Shown: positions 52,858-62,515 of the stretch, piece after piece
Layout: each line of letters begins with the position of its first letter
Numbering within the stretch: position 1 is the stretch's first letter
DNA from: Arthrobacter sp. SO5
Lineage (GTDB): Bacteria > Actinomycetota > Actinomycetes > Actinomycetales > Micrococcaceae
DNA length: 64,000 bases
Assembly: GCF_020532805.1 (NCBI RefSeq)
Contig: NZ_MQTQ01000041.1
Coordinates: 1 to 64,000, forward strand
Reading direction: 5' to 3'
Notes under the pieces: model-generated
The model's database searches: none
What the model was told of the DNA's origin: nothing
Seen by the model: only the letters and a program-made list of their open reading frames with translations
Made by a program: the position numbers and the translations under genes

Positions 52858-54941
52858 CTCCGCACCGCCATCGGATCCTCGGCAAACGCCTCGGCGTCCT
52901 CGCCGGCGAACTGCGACATGTACAGGCGGTAGTAGGCGCCCTTCAGTTCCAGGAGTTCCGAGTGCCGGCCCTGCTCCACGATCCGGCCGGCCTCCATGAC
53001 CAGGATGGTGTCGGCGTCGCGGATGGTGGAGAGCCGGTGAGCGATGACGAAGCTCGTGCGGTCCGTGCGCAGCGCCGCCATGGCTTTTTGCACCAGCACC
53101 TCGGTGCGGGTGTCCACCGAACTCGTCGCTTCGTCGAGGATCAGCAGCGAAGGGTTGGCCACGAAGGCCCGGGCAATGGTGATGAGCTGCTTCTCGCCAG
53201 CGCTGACGTTGTTGCCTTCCTCGTCGATGATCGTGTCGTAGCCGTCCGGGAGTGCCCGGACGAAGCGGTCGACGAACGTGGCCCGGGCTGCCTCCAGCAC
53301 CTGCTCCTCGGTGGCGTCCAGCTTGCCGTAGCGGATGTTGTCGTAGATGGTGCCGCCGAACAGCCACGCGTCCTGCAGCACCATGCCCACCTTGGAACGC
53401 AGTTCGGCACGGCTTAGTTGGGTGACGTCGACGCCGTCGAGCGTAATGCTGCCGCCGTTGAGCTCGTAGAAGCGCATCACGAGGTTCACGAGTGTGGTCT
53501 TGCCCGCACCTGTGGGACCGACGATCGCCACCGTGTTTCCGGGCTCCGCGGTGAAGGACAGATCCTCGATCAGTGGCTTGTCCGGGGAGTAGCTGAAGGT
53601 GACGCGCCGGAAATCCACGTGGCCGTCGGTCTTGGCCGGAAGGTGTTCGGTGGCAGTTTCGGCGTTCTGCTCCTCCGCGTCGAGGAACTCGAACACCCGC
53701 TCGGCGGAGGCGACGCCGGACTGCAGCATGTTGGCCATGCCGGCCATCTGGCCCAGCGGCTGGGTGAACTCGCGCGAGTACTGGATGAACGCGGTGGCGT
53801 CGCCCAGGCTCATCCCGCCGGAGGCCACGCGCAGGCCGCCGACGACCGCGATCCCCACGTAGCTGAGGTAGGAGACAAACTGCATGACCGGCATGATCAT
53901 GCCGGACACGAACTGGGCGCCGAAGCTGGCCCGGTAGAGTTCCTCGTTCCGCTCGTCGAAGCGGGCCAGCATGTCGGCGTCGCGGCCGAAGACCCGGACG
54001 ATGTCATGGCCCGAGAAAGACTCTTCGATTTGGCCGTTGAGCTCGCCCGTATTCTTCCACTGGGCGGCGAAGAGCTTCTGGCTGCGGGAGCCGATGATGC
54101 CGGCGGCGAGAGCCGAGAGCGGGAGCGCGACCAGGGCGATAAGTGCCAGCTGCCACGACACGATGAACATCATGATGACGATGCCGATCACCGTCAGCGC
54201 AGAGTTCACGAGCTGGGCGAAGGCCTGCTGCAGGGCCTGCTGGATGTTGTCCACGTCATTCGTGACGCGGGAGAGGATGTCGCCGCGCTGGCGCGTGTCG
54301 AAGTAGTTCAGCGGCAGCTTGTTCAGTTTCTTCTCGGTGTCATCACGGAGCTTCCGGACCACCCGCATGACGAGGATGTTCAACACGTAGCCCTGCAGCC
54401 AGAGGAAGATGTTGGCGACGAAGTACATCACCAGCACCACGCTGATGAGGTATGCGAGCTGCTGGAAGTCGACGCCCGCGCCGGGCACCACATCCATCCT
54501 GGCGAGCATGTCCGCGAAGTTGTCCTGGCCCTGGGCGCGCAGGCCGGCGATGAACTGGTCCTTGGTGGCCCCGGCCGGGAGCTGCTTGCCCACCACTCCC
54601 GCGAAGATCACGTCCATCGCCTGGCCCAGGATCCGCGGGGCGATGACGTTCAGGACGACGGCGACAGTCACCATCGCGAGGACCACGATGATTCCGGCCC
54701 GCTCCGGTTTCAGCAGCCCCATCAGCCGCTTCGCGGAGGGCCAGAAGTGCTCGGCCTTCTTGGCGGGCACGGCGCCGAACATGCCGCCATCGGCCTCGCC
54801 GGGGGTGAATTCCTCTTCGTAGAAGTCGTCGTCGGGCGGCCCATCCGCACCTGCGGTATCCGGCGCGTTGGAAAGGGTTGCGTCCGCAGCCGTGGTGTGC
54901 GCTGGTTTACCGGCCGGCATGGTCTTTTCGTTGGTGCTCAC
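52854..54941 (-). CDS. ABC exporter half-transporter with consensus ATPase site
   Basis: A 695-residue type IV ABC exporter subunit. A hydrophilic N-terminus (1-75) precedes six helices and the nucleotide-binding domain from about 435: Walker A GPTGAGKTTLVNLV, signature NVSAGEKQLITIARAF, Walker B LLILDEATSSVD with catalytic Glu, and H-loop IAHRLST. Together with the product of 54938-56671 it forms a heterodimeric multidrug-type exporter (TM287/288- or LmrCD-like). GTG start at 54941 overlaps the preceding TGA by four bases (GTGA). Confidence 0.92.
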   Translation of the reverse strand: MSTNEKTMPAGKPAHTTAADATLSNAPDTAGADGPPDDDFYEEEFTPGEADGGMFGAVPAKKAEHFWPSAKRLMGLLKPERAGIIVVLAMVTVAVVLNVIAPRILGQAMDVIFAGVVGKQLPAGATKDQFIAGLRAQGQDNFADMLARMDVVPGAGVDFQQLAYLISVVLVMYFVANIFLWLQGYVLNILVMRVVRKLRDDTEKKLNKLPLNYFDTRQRGDILSRVTNDVDNIQQALQQAFAQLVNSALTVIGIVIMMFIVSWQLALIALVALPLSALAAGIIGSRSQKLFAAQWKNTGELNGQIEESFSGHDIVRVFGRDADMLARFDERNEELYRASFGAQFVSGMIMPVMQFVSYLSYVGIAVVGGLRVASGGMSLGDATAFIQYSREFTQPLGQMAGMANMLQSGVASAERVFEFLDAEEQNAETATEHLPAKTDGHVDFRRVTFSYSPDKPLIEDLSFTAEPGNTVAIVGPTGAGKTTLVNLVMRFYELNGGSITLDGVDVTQLSRAELRSKVGMVLQDAWLFGGTIYDNIRYGKLDATEEQVLEAARATFVDRFVRALPDGYDTIIDEEGNNVSAGEKQLITIARAFVANPSLLILDEATSSVDTRTEVLVQKAMAALRTDRTSFVIAHRLSTIRDADTILVMEAGRIVEQGRHSELLELKGAYYRLYMSQFAGEDAEAFAEDPMAVRS

Positions 54942-56671
54942 GCCACGGCCTCCGCGGTCAGCTGGGATTCGACAATTTCCTGGTACGTGCTGGAATGCTC
55001 CAGCAGCTCCTCGTGGGTGCCGCGGTCCACGATCCGGCCCTTCTCAAGCACCAGGATCTGGTCTGCGTCGGCGATGGTGGAAATGCGCTGGCCCACGATG
55101 ATCACCGTGGCATCGGCGGTCTTCGCCTTGAGTGCTCGGCGGAGCCTGGCGTCGGTGGCGACGTCCAGCGCCGAGAACGAGTCATCGAACAGGAACACCT
55201 TCGGCGTGGTGACGAGGGCCCTGGCGATGCACAGCCGCTGGCGCTGCCCGCCCGAGACGTTGGTGCCGCCCTGGGCGATCCGTGCGCCGAGGCCGTCCTT
55301 CTTCTCGCGCACGAAGTCCGCGGCCTGCGCCACGGTCAGCGCGTCCCACAACTCCTCGTCCGTGGCCTCGGGCTTGCCGAATCGCAGGTTGTGCTCGATG
55401 GTTCCGGAGAACAGGTAGGGCCGCTGAGGGACCATGGCCACGCGCTGGGTGATCTCCGCCCGGTCCAGTTCGGTGACCGGGACGCCGTCGAGCAGCACGT
55501 CACCCGACTCGGCATCGTAGAGGCGCGGCAGCAGGGCCAGCAGGCTGGTCTTGCCGGCCCCGGTGGAACCGATGATCGCAACGGTCTGGCCGGGTTCGGC
55601 CGTGAAGCTGATGTTGCTGAGCACCGGCGCCTCGGCTCCCGGGTAGGCGAAGGACACGTCACGGAACTCCACCCGGCCTGCCTTTTCAGCCGGAGCCACC
55701 GGGGCGGCAGGCTCATGGATGGACGGTTCGACGTCGAGCACCTCGCCGATGCGGTCCGCGCAGACCGAGGCGCGCGGGATCATCATCGCCATGAAAGTCC
55801 CCATCATGACGGCCATCAGGATCTGCAGCAGGTACTGCAGGAAGGCCGTCAGCGAGCCTATCTGCATCTCGCCGGCGTCGACGCGCTGGCCGCCGAACCA
55901 GAGCACGGCGGCGGTGGAGACGTGCAGGATCATGCCGATCGCGGGGAACATCAGGACAAACAGGGCGCCGATCTTCAGGGAGACGTCGGTGAGTTCCTTG
56001 TTGGCTGCACCGAAGCGCTGGGCCTCGTGGGGCTCTCGCACGAACGCCCGGACCACGCGGATGCCGATGATCTGCTCACGCAGGATCCCGTTTAGCCGGT
56101 CGATCTTGGTCTGCATGGTACGGAACAGCGGCATCAGCCGGACCACGAGGTAGCCCACTACGACAACCAGCACGGGTACGGAAACCCACACCAGCCAGGA
56201 GAGGTTGAGGTCCTCGCGGATGGCCATGAAGATCCCGCCGATGCACATGATCGGCGTGGCCACCATGAAGTTCAGTGCCATCAGCATGAGCATCTGGACC
56301 TGCTGGACGTCGTTGGTGCCGCGCGTGATGAGCGTCGGCGCGCCGAAGACATTCACATCCCGGGCGGAGAAGCTGCTGACCTTGCGGAAAACACCCCTGC
56401 GCAGATCCCGGCCGAATGCCATCGCGGCTTTGGAACCGAAGTAGACGCCGGCGATCGCGGTAACAACCTGGACCAGGGCCACACCGAGCATCAGCCCGCC
56501 GGTGCGCCAGATATAGTCCGTGTCCCCACGGCTGACGCCCTGGTCGATGATCTGGGCATTGAGGCTGGGAAGGTATAGCGCCGCGATCGTCGAGGCCAAC
56601 TGGAAAATGATGACTGCGGTGATGTACGGCAGATACGGCTTGGAGAAGCGCCGCATGAGGGTGACAAGCAT
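54938..56671 (-). CDS. ABC exporter half-transporter with degenerate ATPase site
   Basis: A 577-residue partner subunit with six helices and an ATPase domain from about 335. Walker A GSTGAGKTSLLALL and signature NVSGGQRQRLCIARAL are intact, but the Walker B glutamate is Asp (VFLFDDSFSALD) and the H-loop histidine is Gln (IIVGQRISTIADAD). Such substitutions mark the non-hydrolysing site of heterodimeric exporters. Start ATG 56671 has AAAGGA upstream; earlier in-frame codons lack this. First gene of an operon with 52854-54941 and the thioesterase. Confidence 0.9.
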   Translation of the reverse strand: MLVTLMRRFSKPYLPYITAVIIFQLASTIAALYLPSLNAQIIDQGVSRGDTDYIWRTGGLMLGVALVQVVTAIAGVYFGSKAAMAFGRDLRRGVFRKVSSFSARDVNVFGAPTLITRGTNDVQQVQMLMLMALNFMVATPIMCIGGIFMAIREDLNLSWLVWVSVPVLVVVVGYLVVRLMPLFRTMQTKIDRLNGILREQIIGIRVVRAFVREPHEAQRFGAANKELTDVSLKIGALFVLMFPAIGMILHVSTAAVLWFGGQRVDAGEMQIGSLTAFLQYLLQILMAVMMGTFMAMMIPRASVCADRIGEVLDVEPSIHEPAAPVAPAEKAGRVEFRDVSFAYPGAEAPVLSNISFTAEPGQTVAIIGSTGAGKTSLLALLPRLYDAESGDVLLDGVPVTELDRAEITQRVAMVPQRPYLFSGTIEHNLRFGKPEATDEELWDALTVAQAADFVREKKDGLGARIAQGGTNVSGGQRQRLCIARALVTTPKVFLFDDSFSALDVATDARLRRALKAKTADATVIIVGQRISTIADADQILVLEKGRIVDRGTHEELLEHSSTYQEIVESQLTAEAVA

Positions 56672-56934
56672 GCCCACGGGTCCTTTGGGAAATAGCGAAT
56701 ATTTGAGGCGGAAGAGACAGCTGGAAAGGGAACTTCCAGCAATGCACCAGTCATAGCAGCGGGGACTGACAGCCATTGCCATCCAACTCTACGAAATCCA
56801 CCGCCCCCGCGGAACACCGGCACCAAAGATCATCCAAACGGTGTACGTTTCCCGCTTCGGGCCGGCCCAGGGACCGCGGGCTCCTTAGCGGGCAAACCGC
56901 GGGGTCTTTTCGTCCCGCCAGTTCGTCGGTGGCG

Positions 56935-58764
56935 CTAGTCCCTGCGGTGCCGGCCGGGCGTTGCGACGAAGTCCGCCGCCGCCCGGTCTTCGCCGGCGCG
57001 CTGGCGGGCCAGCACCTCGATGAATTCCCGGTCGAGATCGACAATCCCCGTTCCCGGCGCGGCGTCGCCCGCAGTGCGGGCGGCAGCTCCGGCGTCGCCC
57101 GCAGCGCGGGCGGCAGCTCCGGCGTCGCCCGCAGCGCGGGCGGCAGCTCCGGCGTCGACGTCGGAACCCCCGCGGGCGGAAGCCGCAGCCTCGGGCTGGA
57201 TGTCCACGGTGCGCCGGAGAGGCTGTTCCTTGATGAACAGGATCGCAACCAGGGCAACCACACCGATGATCGCCGAGACCGTAAAGATCTGGGCCGTCGC
57301 GTCACCATAGGCGGCCCGCATGATCTCGCGGACGGGCTCAGGCAGGTCCTTGAGGTCCAAGCTGGCGCCGGCACCCCCGGAGGTGGGAATCCCGGCGGCC
57401 GCGAAGCCCTCGGTGGCGAGTTCCTTGACCCGGTTGCCCAAGATGGCACCCAGGACCGAGACGCCGATGGCTCCGCCGATGGACCGGAAAAACGCCACGG
57501 AGGCGCTGGCAGTTCCGATCTCGCTGGCCCGCACGGTGTTCTGCACGGCCAGGACAAGGTTTTGCATCAGCAGGCCCAGGCCGAGGCCGAGGATCGCGGT
57601 GTAGACGCCGGTCAGCCAGAGTTCGGTGGTGTGATCGATGGTTCCGGTCAGTCCGAGGCCGCTAATCAACAGGATGGAGCCCGCGACCAGGTACCGCTTC
57701 CACTTTCCGGTCCGGCTGATCAGCTGCCCGGAAGCCACGGAACCGATCAGGTTGCCGGCGATCATCGGCAGGGTCAGGAGCCCGGCTTCGGTCGGTGATG
57801 CGCCGCGCGCCACCTGGAAGTACTGGCCGAGGAAGGCGGAGGAACCGAACATCCCGACGCCGACGGCGATCGAGGCCAGGATGGCGAGGGCGGTGGTGCG
57901 CTGGGAGATGATTTTCAGCGGAATGATCGGCTGCGGCACCTTGGATTCGACCAGGACCAGCAGGGCCAGCAGGGCGACGCCGCCGCCGACCATCGCCGCC
58001 GTCTGCCAGGACCACCAGTCGTAGTAGTCCGGGTTGCCGGCGAAGGAAACCCAGATCAGCAGCAGGCTCACACCGGAGGTCAGCAGGATGGAGCCGAGCC
58101 AGTCGATCTTCGCCGGGCGCCTGACATGCGGCAGTTTCAGGGTGACCTGCAGCAGGATGAGCGCCACAACTGCCAGCGGAACGCAGACGAAAAAGGTCCA
58201 GCGCCAGCCCAGCGGGCTGTCCACGATGAAGCCGCCGAGCAGCGGACCGCCGGCTGTGCCGACGGCCATGACGGCGCCCATGTAGCCGGAGTATTTTCCC
58301 CGGTCGCGCGGCGGGATGATTGAGCCGATAATGGCCATTGCCAGGGCGGTGAGCCCGCCCATGGCGATGCCCTGGATCACGCGCGCTGTCAGCAGGAGAG
58401 GGATCGTCTCGGACAGGCCCGCCATGACGGAGCCGGACACGAAGATCACGATGCTGAGCTGGACCAGGACTTTCTTGTTAAAGAGGTCCGCCAGCTTGCC
58501 CCAGATCGGGGTGGTCGCGGCGTTTGCCAGCAGCGCCGCGGTGATGACCCAGGCGAAGTCCGTCTGGGTTCCGTTGAGCTCGGACATGATGGTGGGAAGG
58601 GCGTTCGCGACGATCGTGCTGCTGATGATCGCCGTGAAAAACGCGGCGAGAATGCCGGTCAGGGCTTCCATGATCTGGCGGTGGGTCATCGCGACCTGCG
58701 GTGCCGGGTGCGAGAGCGGGGTGGGAGCCGGGGATGGCCCGGCGGTGGCAGCGTGGCTGGCCAT
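56935..58764 (-). CDS. DHA2-family (EmrB/QacA-like) multidrug MFS transporter
   Basis: A 609-residue 14-helix proton-coupled drug exporter. Conserved motif A appears as WGKLADLFNKK, motif C-like GAVMAVGTAGGPLLGGFIVD, and FTAIISSTIVANALPTIMSE in helix 1 is typical of DHA2. The C-terminal tail (about 525-609) is cytosolic, Ala/Arg-rich and includes three 10-residue repeats AGAAARAAGD from a 30-bp DNA repeat. ATG 58764 uses the GAGGAG that also encodes the last two residues of the MarR-type regulator, so translation is coupled. Likely repressed by that MarR protein. Confidence 0.92.
   Translation of the reverse strand: MASHAATAGPSPAPTPLSHPAPQVAMTHRQIMEALTGILAAFFTAIISSTIVANALPTIMSELNGTQTDFAWVITAALLANAATTPIWGKLADLFNKKVLVQLSIVIFVSGSVMAGLSETIPLLLTARVIQGIAMGGLTALAMAIIGSIIPPRDRGKYSGYMGAVMAVGTAGGPLLGGFIVDSPLGWRWTFFVCVPLAVVALILLQVTLKLPHVRRPAKIDWLGSILLTSGVSLLLIWVSFAGNPDYYDWWSWQTAAMVGGGVALLALLVLVESKVPQPIIPLKIISQRTTALAILASIAVGVGMFGSSAFLGQYFQVARGASPTEAGLLTLPMIAGNLIGSVASGQLISRTGKWKRYLVAGSILLISGLGLTGTIDHTTELWLTGVYTAILGLGLGLLMQNLVLAVQNTVRASEIGTASASVAFFRSIGGAIGVSVLGAILGNRVKELATEGFAAAGIPTSGGAGASLDLKDLPEPVREIMRAAYGDATAQIFTVSAIIGVVALVAILFIKEQPLRRTVDIQPEAAASARGGSDVDAGAAARAAGDAGAAARAAGDAGAAARTAGDAAPGTGIVDLDREFIEVLARQRAGEDRAAADFVATPGRHRRD
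57061..57150. repeat. 30-bp tandem repeat, three copies, inside the MFS gene
   Basis: Three head-to-tail 30-bp units (57061-57090, 57091-57120, 57121-57150), the last two identical and the first with one base change, followed by a partial fourth. They encode the AGAAARAAGD repeats of the cytosolic tail. Copy number could vary between strains. Confidence 0.92.
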
Positions 58765-58768
58765 TAAT

Positions 58769-59254
58769 TTACTCCTCAACAAAGTTGCTCGTGTCTGGGG
58801 ATCCGGCCGCCTTTGCCCGGGCTGAAGTCCGTAGGGATTCAGCTAGTTTCTTTAGGGTTTTTGAGGTCTCTTCGACGTCGTCTTCGCTCCAGTCCTGCAG
58901 GAAGCCCTGCAGGGTCGCGGCGCGCTGGGCCTCGATGGAGCGGAGCTTCTCGATCCCTGACGGTGAGAGTGCGATGAGCTGCGCCCGCCCGTCCTCGGGA
59001 TCCGGCCGGCGCACCACGTAGCCCTGGTCGATTAGTTCGGCGACGTGCCGGCTGAGCACCGGAGCGCTCACACCGAGCCGCTCCGCGAGCTGCGTGGCCC
59101 TGGTCTCGCCCTCCCCCACAAAGCGCAAGACGCCCTGGAGTGCCACCCCGGTCTCATCGCCGCGCAGGTTGGCCGCCGCGACGCACCGCACGGCACGCTG
59201 AAGATCAAAGATTTGATGGACCAGTTCGGCTGCAGTGGTCGATGCAACTGACAT
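58769..59254 (-). CDS. MarR-family repressor of the MFS pump
   Basis: A 161-residue winged-helix regulator. The fold is visible as ATQLAERLGVSAPVLSRHVA (helix-turn-helix), ELIDQGYVVRRPDPEDGRAQ (wing, with the DxRxxL-type DGRAQLIAL) and long terminal helices. ATG 59254. The stop TAA at 58769 is followed within five bases by the MFS start, and the final GAG GAG codons act as its ribosome site. Two TTGCTT-type dyads overlap the promoter, so it probably represses itself and the pump until a ligand binds. Confidence 0.92.
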   Translation of the reverse strand: MSVASTTAAELVHQIFDLQRAVRCVAAANLRGDETGVALQGVLRFVGEGETRATQLAERLGVSAPVLSRHVAELIDQGYVVRRPDPEDGRAQLIALSPSGIEKLRSIEAQRAATLQGFLQDWSEDDVEETSKTLKKLAESLRTSARAKAAGSPDTSNFVEE

Positions 59255-59271
59255 TTTGTGACGCCCCTTAA

Positions 59272-59321
59272 TTGCTTGCCCGAAGCAACTATACCGGAAA
59301 GTGATTGCTTTGGGAAACTAA
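59272..59321 (-). promoter_or_regulatory. MarR promoter with two operators
   Basis: Perfect dyad TTGCTTGCCCGAAGCAA at 59272-59288 and an imperfect copy TTGCTTTGGGAAACTAA at 59305-59321, 33 bp apart. On the minus strand a TATAGT -10-like hexamer overlaps the first dyad, and the second covers the -35 region. The arrangement is typical for autorepression by a MarR dimer. Confidence 0.65.
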
Positions 59322-59345
59322 GCGGTGAATGTGGTTGTGCCCACT

Positions 59346-59391
59346 TACACCTCAGGCCCCGGATCCGGGCGGATTCGGGGCCTGAGGTGTA
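59346..59391 (-). terminator. terminator hairpin after the TPP-enzyme gene
   Basis: TACACCTCAGGCCCCG (59346-59361) pairs perfectly with CGGGGCCTGAGGTGTA (59376-59391) around a 14-nt loop. It lies 25 bp downstream of the TPP-dependent enzyme stop. Confidence 0.75.
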
Positions 59392-59415
59392 CGTTCGCGA
59401 CGTGGAGGGTGGGGC

Positions 59416-61080
59416 TTACACGTCCAGGTGCGTGGGGGCGAACATCGCAAGGAGTGTTTCGACGACGACGACGTTCGGCCCGTCCGCCGCGAAGCCTGCC
59501 TTTAGCGCCTCCCCGACATGCTCCGGGGCGACCCGGACCGCCGGCACTCCGAAGGACTCTGCCAGCTTCGCGAAGTCCGGGCGGGCGAGTTCGGTGGCCG
59601 TGGCCTTGCCGAAGGCTCCCACCATGTACTCGCGCAGGATGCCGTAGCCGCCGTCGTCCACGATCAGCCAGGTGACCGGGACATTGTGCTGCTTGGCGGT
59701 GGCCAGTTCCGAGATCGAGTACATCGCGGAGCCATCGCCGGAGACGGCGAGCACCCGGGCCGAACCGCCCGGGTTGCCGGTCGTTTCCAGGCCGACGGCG
59801 CCGCCGATCGCCGCGGGAAAGCCGAAGCCGAGCCCGCCGGCGCCCTGCGCGGAGTGGAACTGGCCCTGCCGGGCGTCCCAGCAGCTCCATGCCCAGTAGG
59901 CCGAAATTGTCATGTCCCAGAACGTCTGCATATCCGCGGGAACGGCCTCGCGGATGTCGGCCATGAACTTCAGTTCCTTGCCGAGGTCCTGGGATTCCAG
60001 GCGGGCCCTGACCTTGGCCAGGGACTCTTTGACCAGAGCCTCGGGGGCGGTTCCGTGCCAGTCGGCGCGTTCACCGTGCGGTTCGGTCAGGGCGGCGTCG
60101 AGGGCGGCGAGGGCCTGGCCGGCGTCGGCCCGGATGCCGAGCCCCGGACGGTTGGATTCGAGGACGCGGGGTTCGGCGTCGATCTGGATGATCCGGCCGC
60201 GCGGTTCGAACGTGAAGTAGTTGGACGTGACCTCGCCGAGCGAGGAGCCGATAACGATCAGCACGTCGGCGTCCTCGAGCAGCTCCGTCATGTGCTGGTC
60301 CTCGACCCAGGACTGCAGCGCGAGCTCATGGTTCCAGGGGAACGCACCGTTGCCGCCGGGGGTGCAGATCACCGGGGCCCGCAGCTTCTCCGCGATGGAG
60401 AGCAGGGACTTCTCGGCCCGGCCGCGGCGGGTGCCGCCGCCGGCGATGATCGCGGGACGTTCCGCCGTCGAGAGCCACTTCACGGCCTCACGGACCAGCT
60501 CCACCCGGGGCGGGTTGTCCGCGGCCTCGGCCAGGGCATCCTCCACCGGGGGCACCATGATGGGATCCAAGAGCACATTCTGCGGGATTTCAAGCCAGAC
60601 GGGGCCCTGCGGCGAGGAGATCGCCTCAGTCCAGGCGTCCTGGATGGCCGAGGGGATACCCGAGGCGTGCTGGATCAGCCGCTGGCTCTTAGTGACGTTC
60701 GCGGCCGAGGCCTTCTGGTCATCGAGCTGGTGCAGCATGCCCTTGCGTCGGGCGCCAAGGCCCTCGAGCGGGATCTGGCTGGCGATGACCACCATGGGCA
60801 CGCCCGTGGCATAGGCCTCCTGGAGGCCCGCCAGGGACGTCAGCGCGCCCGGACCCGTGGAGAGGAAGAGGACACCGACCTCGCCGGTGGCGCGGGAGTA
60901 GCCGTCCGCAGCGAAGGCCGAGTTGTTCTCGACGCGGGAGGAGACGAAGTGCAGGTTCCCGCGGCCCATCGCATCGAACAGGCCCAGGGCATGCTGGCCG
61001 GGGATGCCGAAGACCGTTTTGGCCCCAAGTGCCTCAAGGGTTTCGACGACGAGGTCACCGCCGTTGCGTACGCCGCTCAC
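59416..61080 (-). CDS. thiamine diphosphate-dependent decarboxylase-like enzyme
   Basis: A 554-residue enzyme of the acetolactate synthase/benzoylformate decarboxylase superfamily. N-terminal pyrimidine-binding domain: [20 protein letters not shown] and catalytic Glu in [20 protein letters not shown]. Central domain includes [14 protein letters not shown]. The C-terminal PP domain has the ThDP motif ending [20 protein letters not shown] followed by DDGGYG. GTG 61080 overlaps the TGA of the agmatinase-like gene (GTGA). In bacteria that use the arginine transaminase route, AruI decarboxylates 2-ketoarginine and a guanidinobutyrase follows; this gene pair fits such a route, but acetolactate-like chemistry cannot be excluded. 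Confidence 0.82.
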   Translation of the reverse strand: MSGVRNGGDLVVETLEALGAKTVFGIPGQHALGLFDAMGRGNLHFVSSRVENNSAFAADGYSRATGEVGVLFLSTGPGALTSLAGLQEAYATGVPMVVIASQIPLEGLGARRKGMLHQLDDQKASAANVTKSQRLIQHASGIPSAIQDAWTEAISSPQGPVWLEIPQNVLLDPIMVPPVEDALAEAADNPPRVELVREAVKWLSTAERPAIIAGGGTRRGRAEKSLLSIAEKLRAPVICTPGGNGAFPWNHELALQSWVEDQHMTELLEDADVLIVIGSSLGEVTSNYFTFEPRGRIIQIDAEPRVLESNRPGLGIRADAGQALAALDAALTEPHGERADWHGTAPEALVKESLAKVRARLESQDLGKELKFMADIREAVPADMQTFWDMTISAYWAWSCWDARQGQFHSAQGAGGLGFGFPAAIGGAVGLETTGNPGGSARVLAVSGDGSAMYSISELATAKQHNVPVTWLIVDDGGYGILREYMVGAFGKATATELARPDFAKLAESFGVPAVRVAPEHVGEALKAGFAADGPNVVVVETLLAMFAPTHLDV

Positions 61081-62174
61081 TGGGAGGCCCCGCTCTGGAC
61101 CCGCGGGGCCGCGAAGCCGGCCGCCGGAGCAAAGCCGGCCGGCCGGCGGGATTCCTGGCCCAGCGCCTGGGCGGCGTAGCCGTTGGCCGTGCCCTCCCTG
61201 CTGCCCTCGACAGCGCGGTCCGCCATCAGCGTGATGAGTTCGTACGCGACGTGGCTGGCGGCAACGCCGGTGATGTCGGCGTGGTCGTACGCGGGGGCGA
61301 CCTCGACGACGTCGGCCCCCACCAGGTTCATGCCGCGGAAGCCGCGGATGATTTCCAGCAGCTCACGGCTGGTGATGCCGCCGGCTTCCGGGGTTCCGGT
61401 GCCGGGGGCGTGGGCGGGATCCAGGACATCGATGTCCACGGAGATGTACAGCGGGCGGTTGCCGATCCGGTCGCGGACCTTGGCGACGGTTTCCAGGACG
61501 CCCTGGTAGTAGACGTCGGCGGAGGTGACGATGCCGAAGCCGAAGCGGTGGTCGTCGTCGAGGTCCTTCTTGCCGTAGAGCGGGCCGCGGGTGCCGATGT
61601 GGCTGATCGCCTCGGTGTCCAGGATGCCTTCCTCGACGGCGCGGCGGAAGGGCGTACCGTGCGTATATTCGGCGCCGAAGTAGGTGTCCCAGGTGTCCAG
61701 GTGCGCGTCGAAGTGCAGCATCGCGACAGGCTGGCCGGCGCGCTCGGCGGCGGCGCGGAGCAGGGGCAGGGCGATGGTGTGGTCCCCGCCGAGGGTCAGG
61801 AGCTTGCTGCCGGAGGCCGTCAGGTCCAGGGCGTTCTGCTGGACGGTCTCGATCGCGTCATTGATGTTGAAGGGATTGACCGCCATGTCGCCGGCGTCGG
61901 CCACCTGTATGTTTTCGAAGGGGCTGACGTCCCAGGCCGGGTTGTACGGGCGCAGCAGCCGGCTGGCCTCGCGGACGTGGTTGGCGCCGAAGCGGGCGCC
62001 GGGGCGGTAGGAGACGCCGGAATCGAAGGGCACGCCGACTACGGTGACGTCGGCTTTGGCCACCTGGTCCAGCCGCGGCAGGCGGGCGTAGGTGGCGGCT
62101 CCCGCGTAGCGCGGAATGCGGGATGAATCGATGGGGCCAAGGTTGCCATTGGCCTCGATGCGCAGCTCTTCCAA
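61077..62174 (-). CDS. speB: agmatinase/guanidinobutyrase family ureohydrolase
   Basis: A 365-residue Mn2+-dependent hydrolase that releases urea from a guanidino compound. Metal ligands: [24 protein letters not shown] and [20 protein letters not shown]. The family is ureohydrolase (arginase/agmatinase); agmatine and 4-guanidinobutyrate are both plausible substrates and the coupled TPP enzyme favours the latter. The C-terminal 45 residues form an Ala/Pro-rich extension. ATG 62174 with AAGGAGAGG-like purines upstream (rc of CCTCTCCTT). First gene of the operon; a dyad CGAAGTTTCG lies 55 bp upstream. Confidence 0.9.
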   Translation of the reverse strand: MEELRIEANGNLGPIDSSRIPRYAGAATYARLPRLDQVAKADVTVVGVPFDSGVSYRPGARFGANHVREASRLLRPYNPAWDVSPFENIQVADAGDMAVNPFNINDAIETVQQNALDLTASGSKLLTLGGDHTIALPLLRAAAERAGQPVAMLHFDAHLDTWDTYFGAEYTHGTPFRRAVEEGILDTEAISHIGTRGPLYGKKDLDDDHRFGFGIVTSADVYYQGVLETVAKVRDRIGNRPLYISVDIDVLDPAHAPGTGTPEAGGITSRELLEIIRGFRGMNLVGADVVEVAPAYDHADITGVAASHVAYELITLMADRAVEGSREGTANGYAAQALGQESRRPAGFAPAAGFAAPRVQSGASQ

Positions 62175-62515
62175 AAGAAAGCCTCTCCTTCGAGGATTGA
62201 CCGACGGGTGTGACAGCCATCATACACTCGAAGTTTCGTATTGCGCATCATTTGTTTACCAAAGATTGGCGGCTTGCGGCACCTGACGCGAGGCACGCGG
62301 CACGGGCTGACGCTCCTTCCCGCTTACATCGCCGCGCACCCCGGCGCATCCGCGGAATTCCGGGAAATTCCGGGAAATTCCGGGCCTGCGGCCGGGCCTC
62401 GCGCCGCCGGGAGGCCGGGCAACCGGGAAGGAGCGCAGACCGGCCACCCCTCCACTTATCCAGATAGTCCCGAGTCGCGGTTACAACCCTGCCCGCCAGG
62501 GGGTGAACTGAAGGA
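62175..62515. other. 341-bp intergenic region between divergent genes
   Basis: No gene seen. It contains the promoter of the agmatinase operon, a small dyad CGAAGTTTCG (62229-62238) within an AT-richer stretch that could bind the XRE-cupin regulator, and a 10-bp triple repeat at 62356-62385. The rest is GC-rich without clear structure. Confidence 0.6.
62356..62385. repeat. 10-bp triple tandem repeat
   Basis: AATTCCGGGA occurs at 62356-62365 and 62366-62375, with a third copy at 62376-62385 differing in the last base. The period equals about one helical turn. Confidence 0.85.

Noticed and set aside
57061-57150. CRISPR-like array
   Set aside because: The 30-bp units are directly adjacent without spacers and lie in a coding frame.
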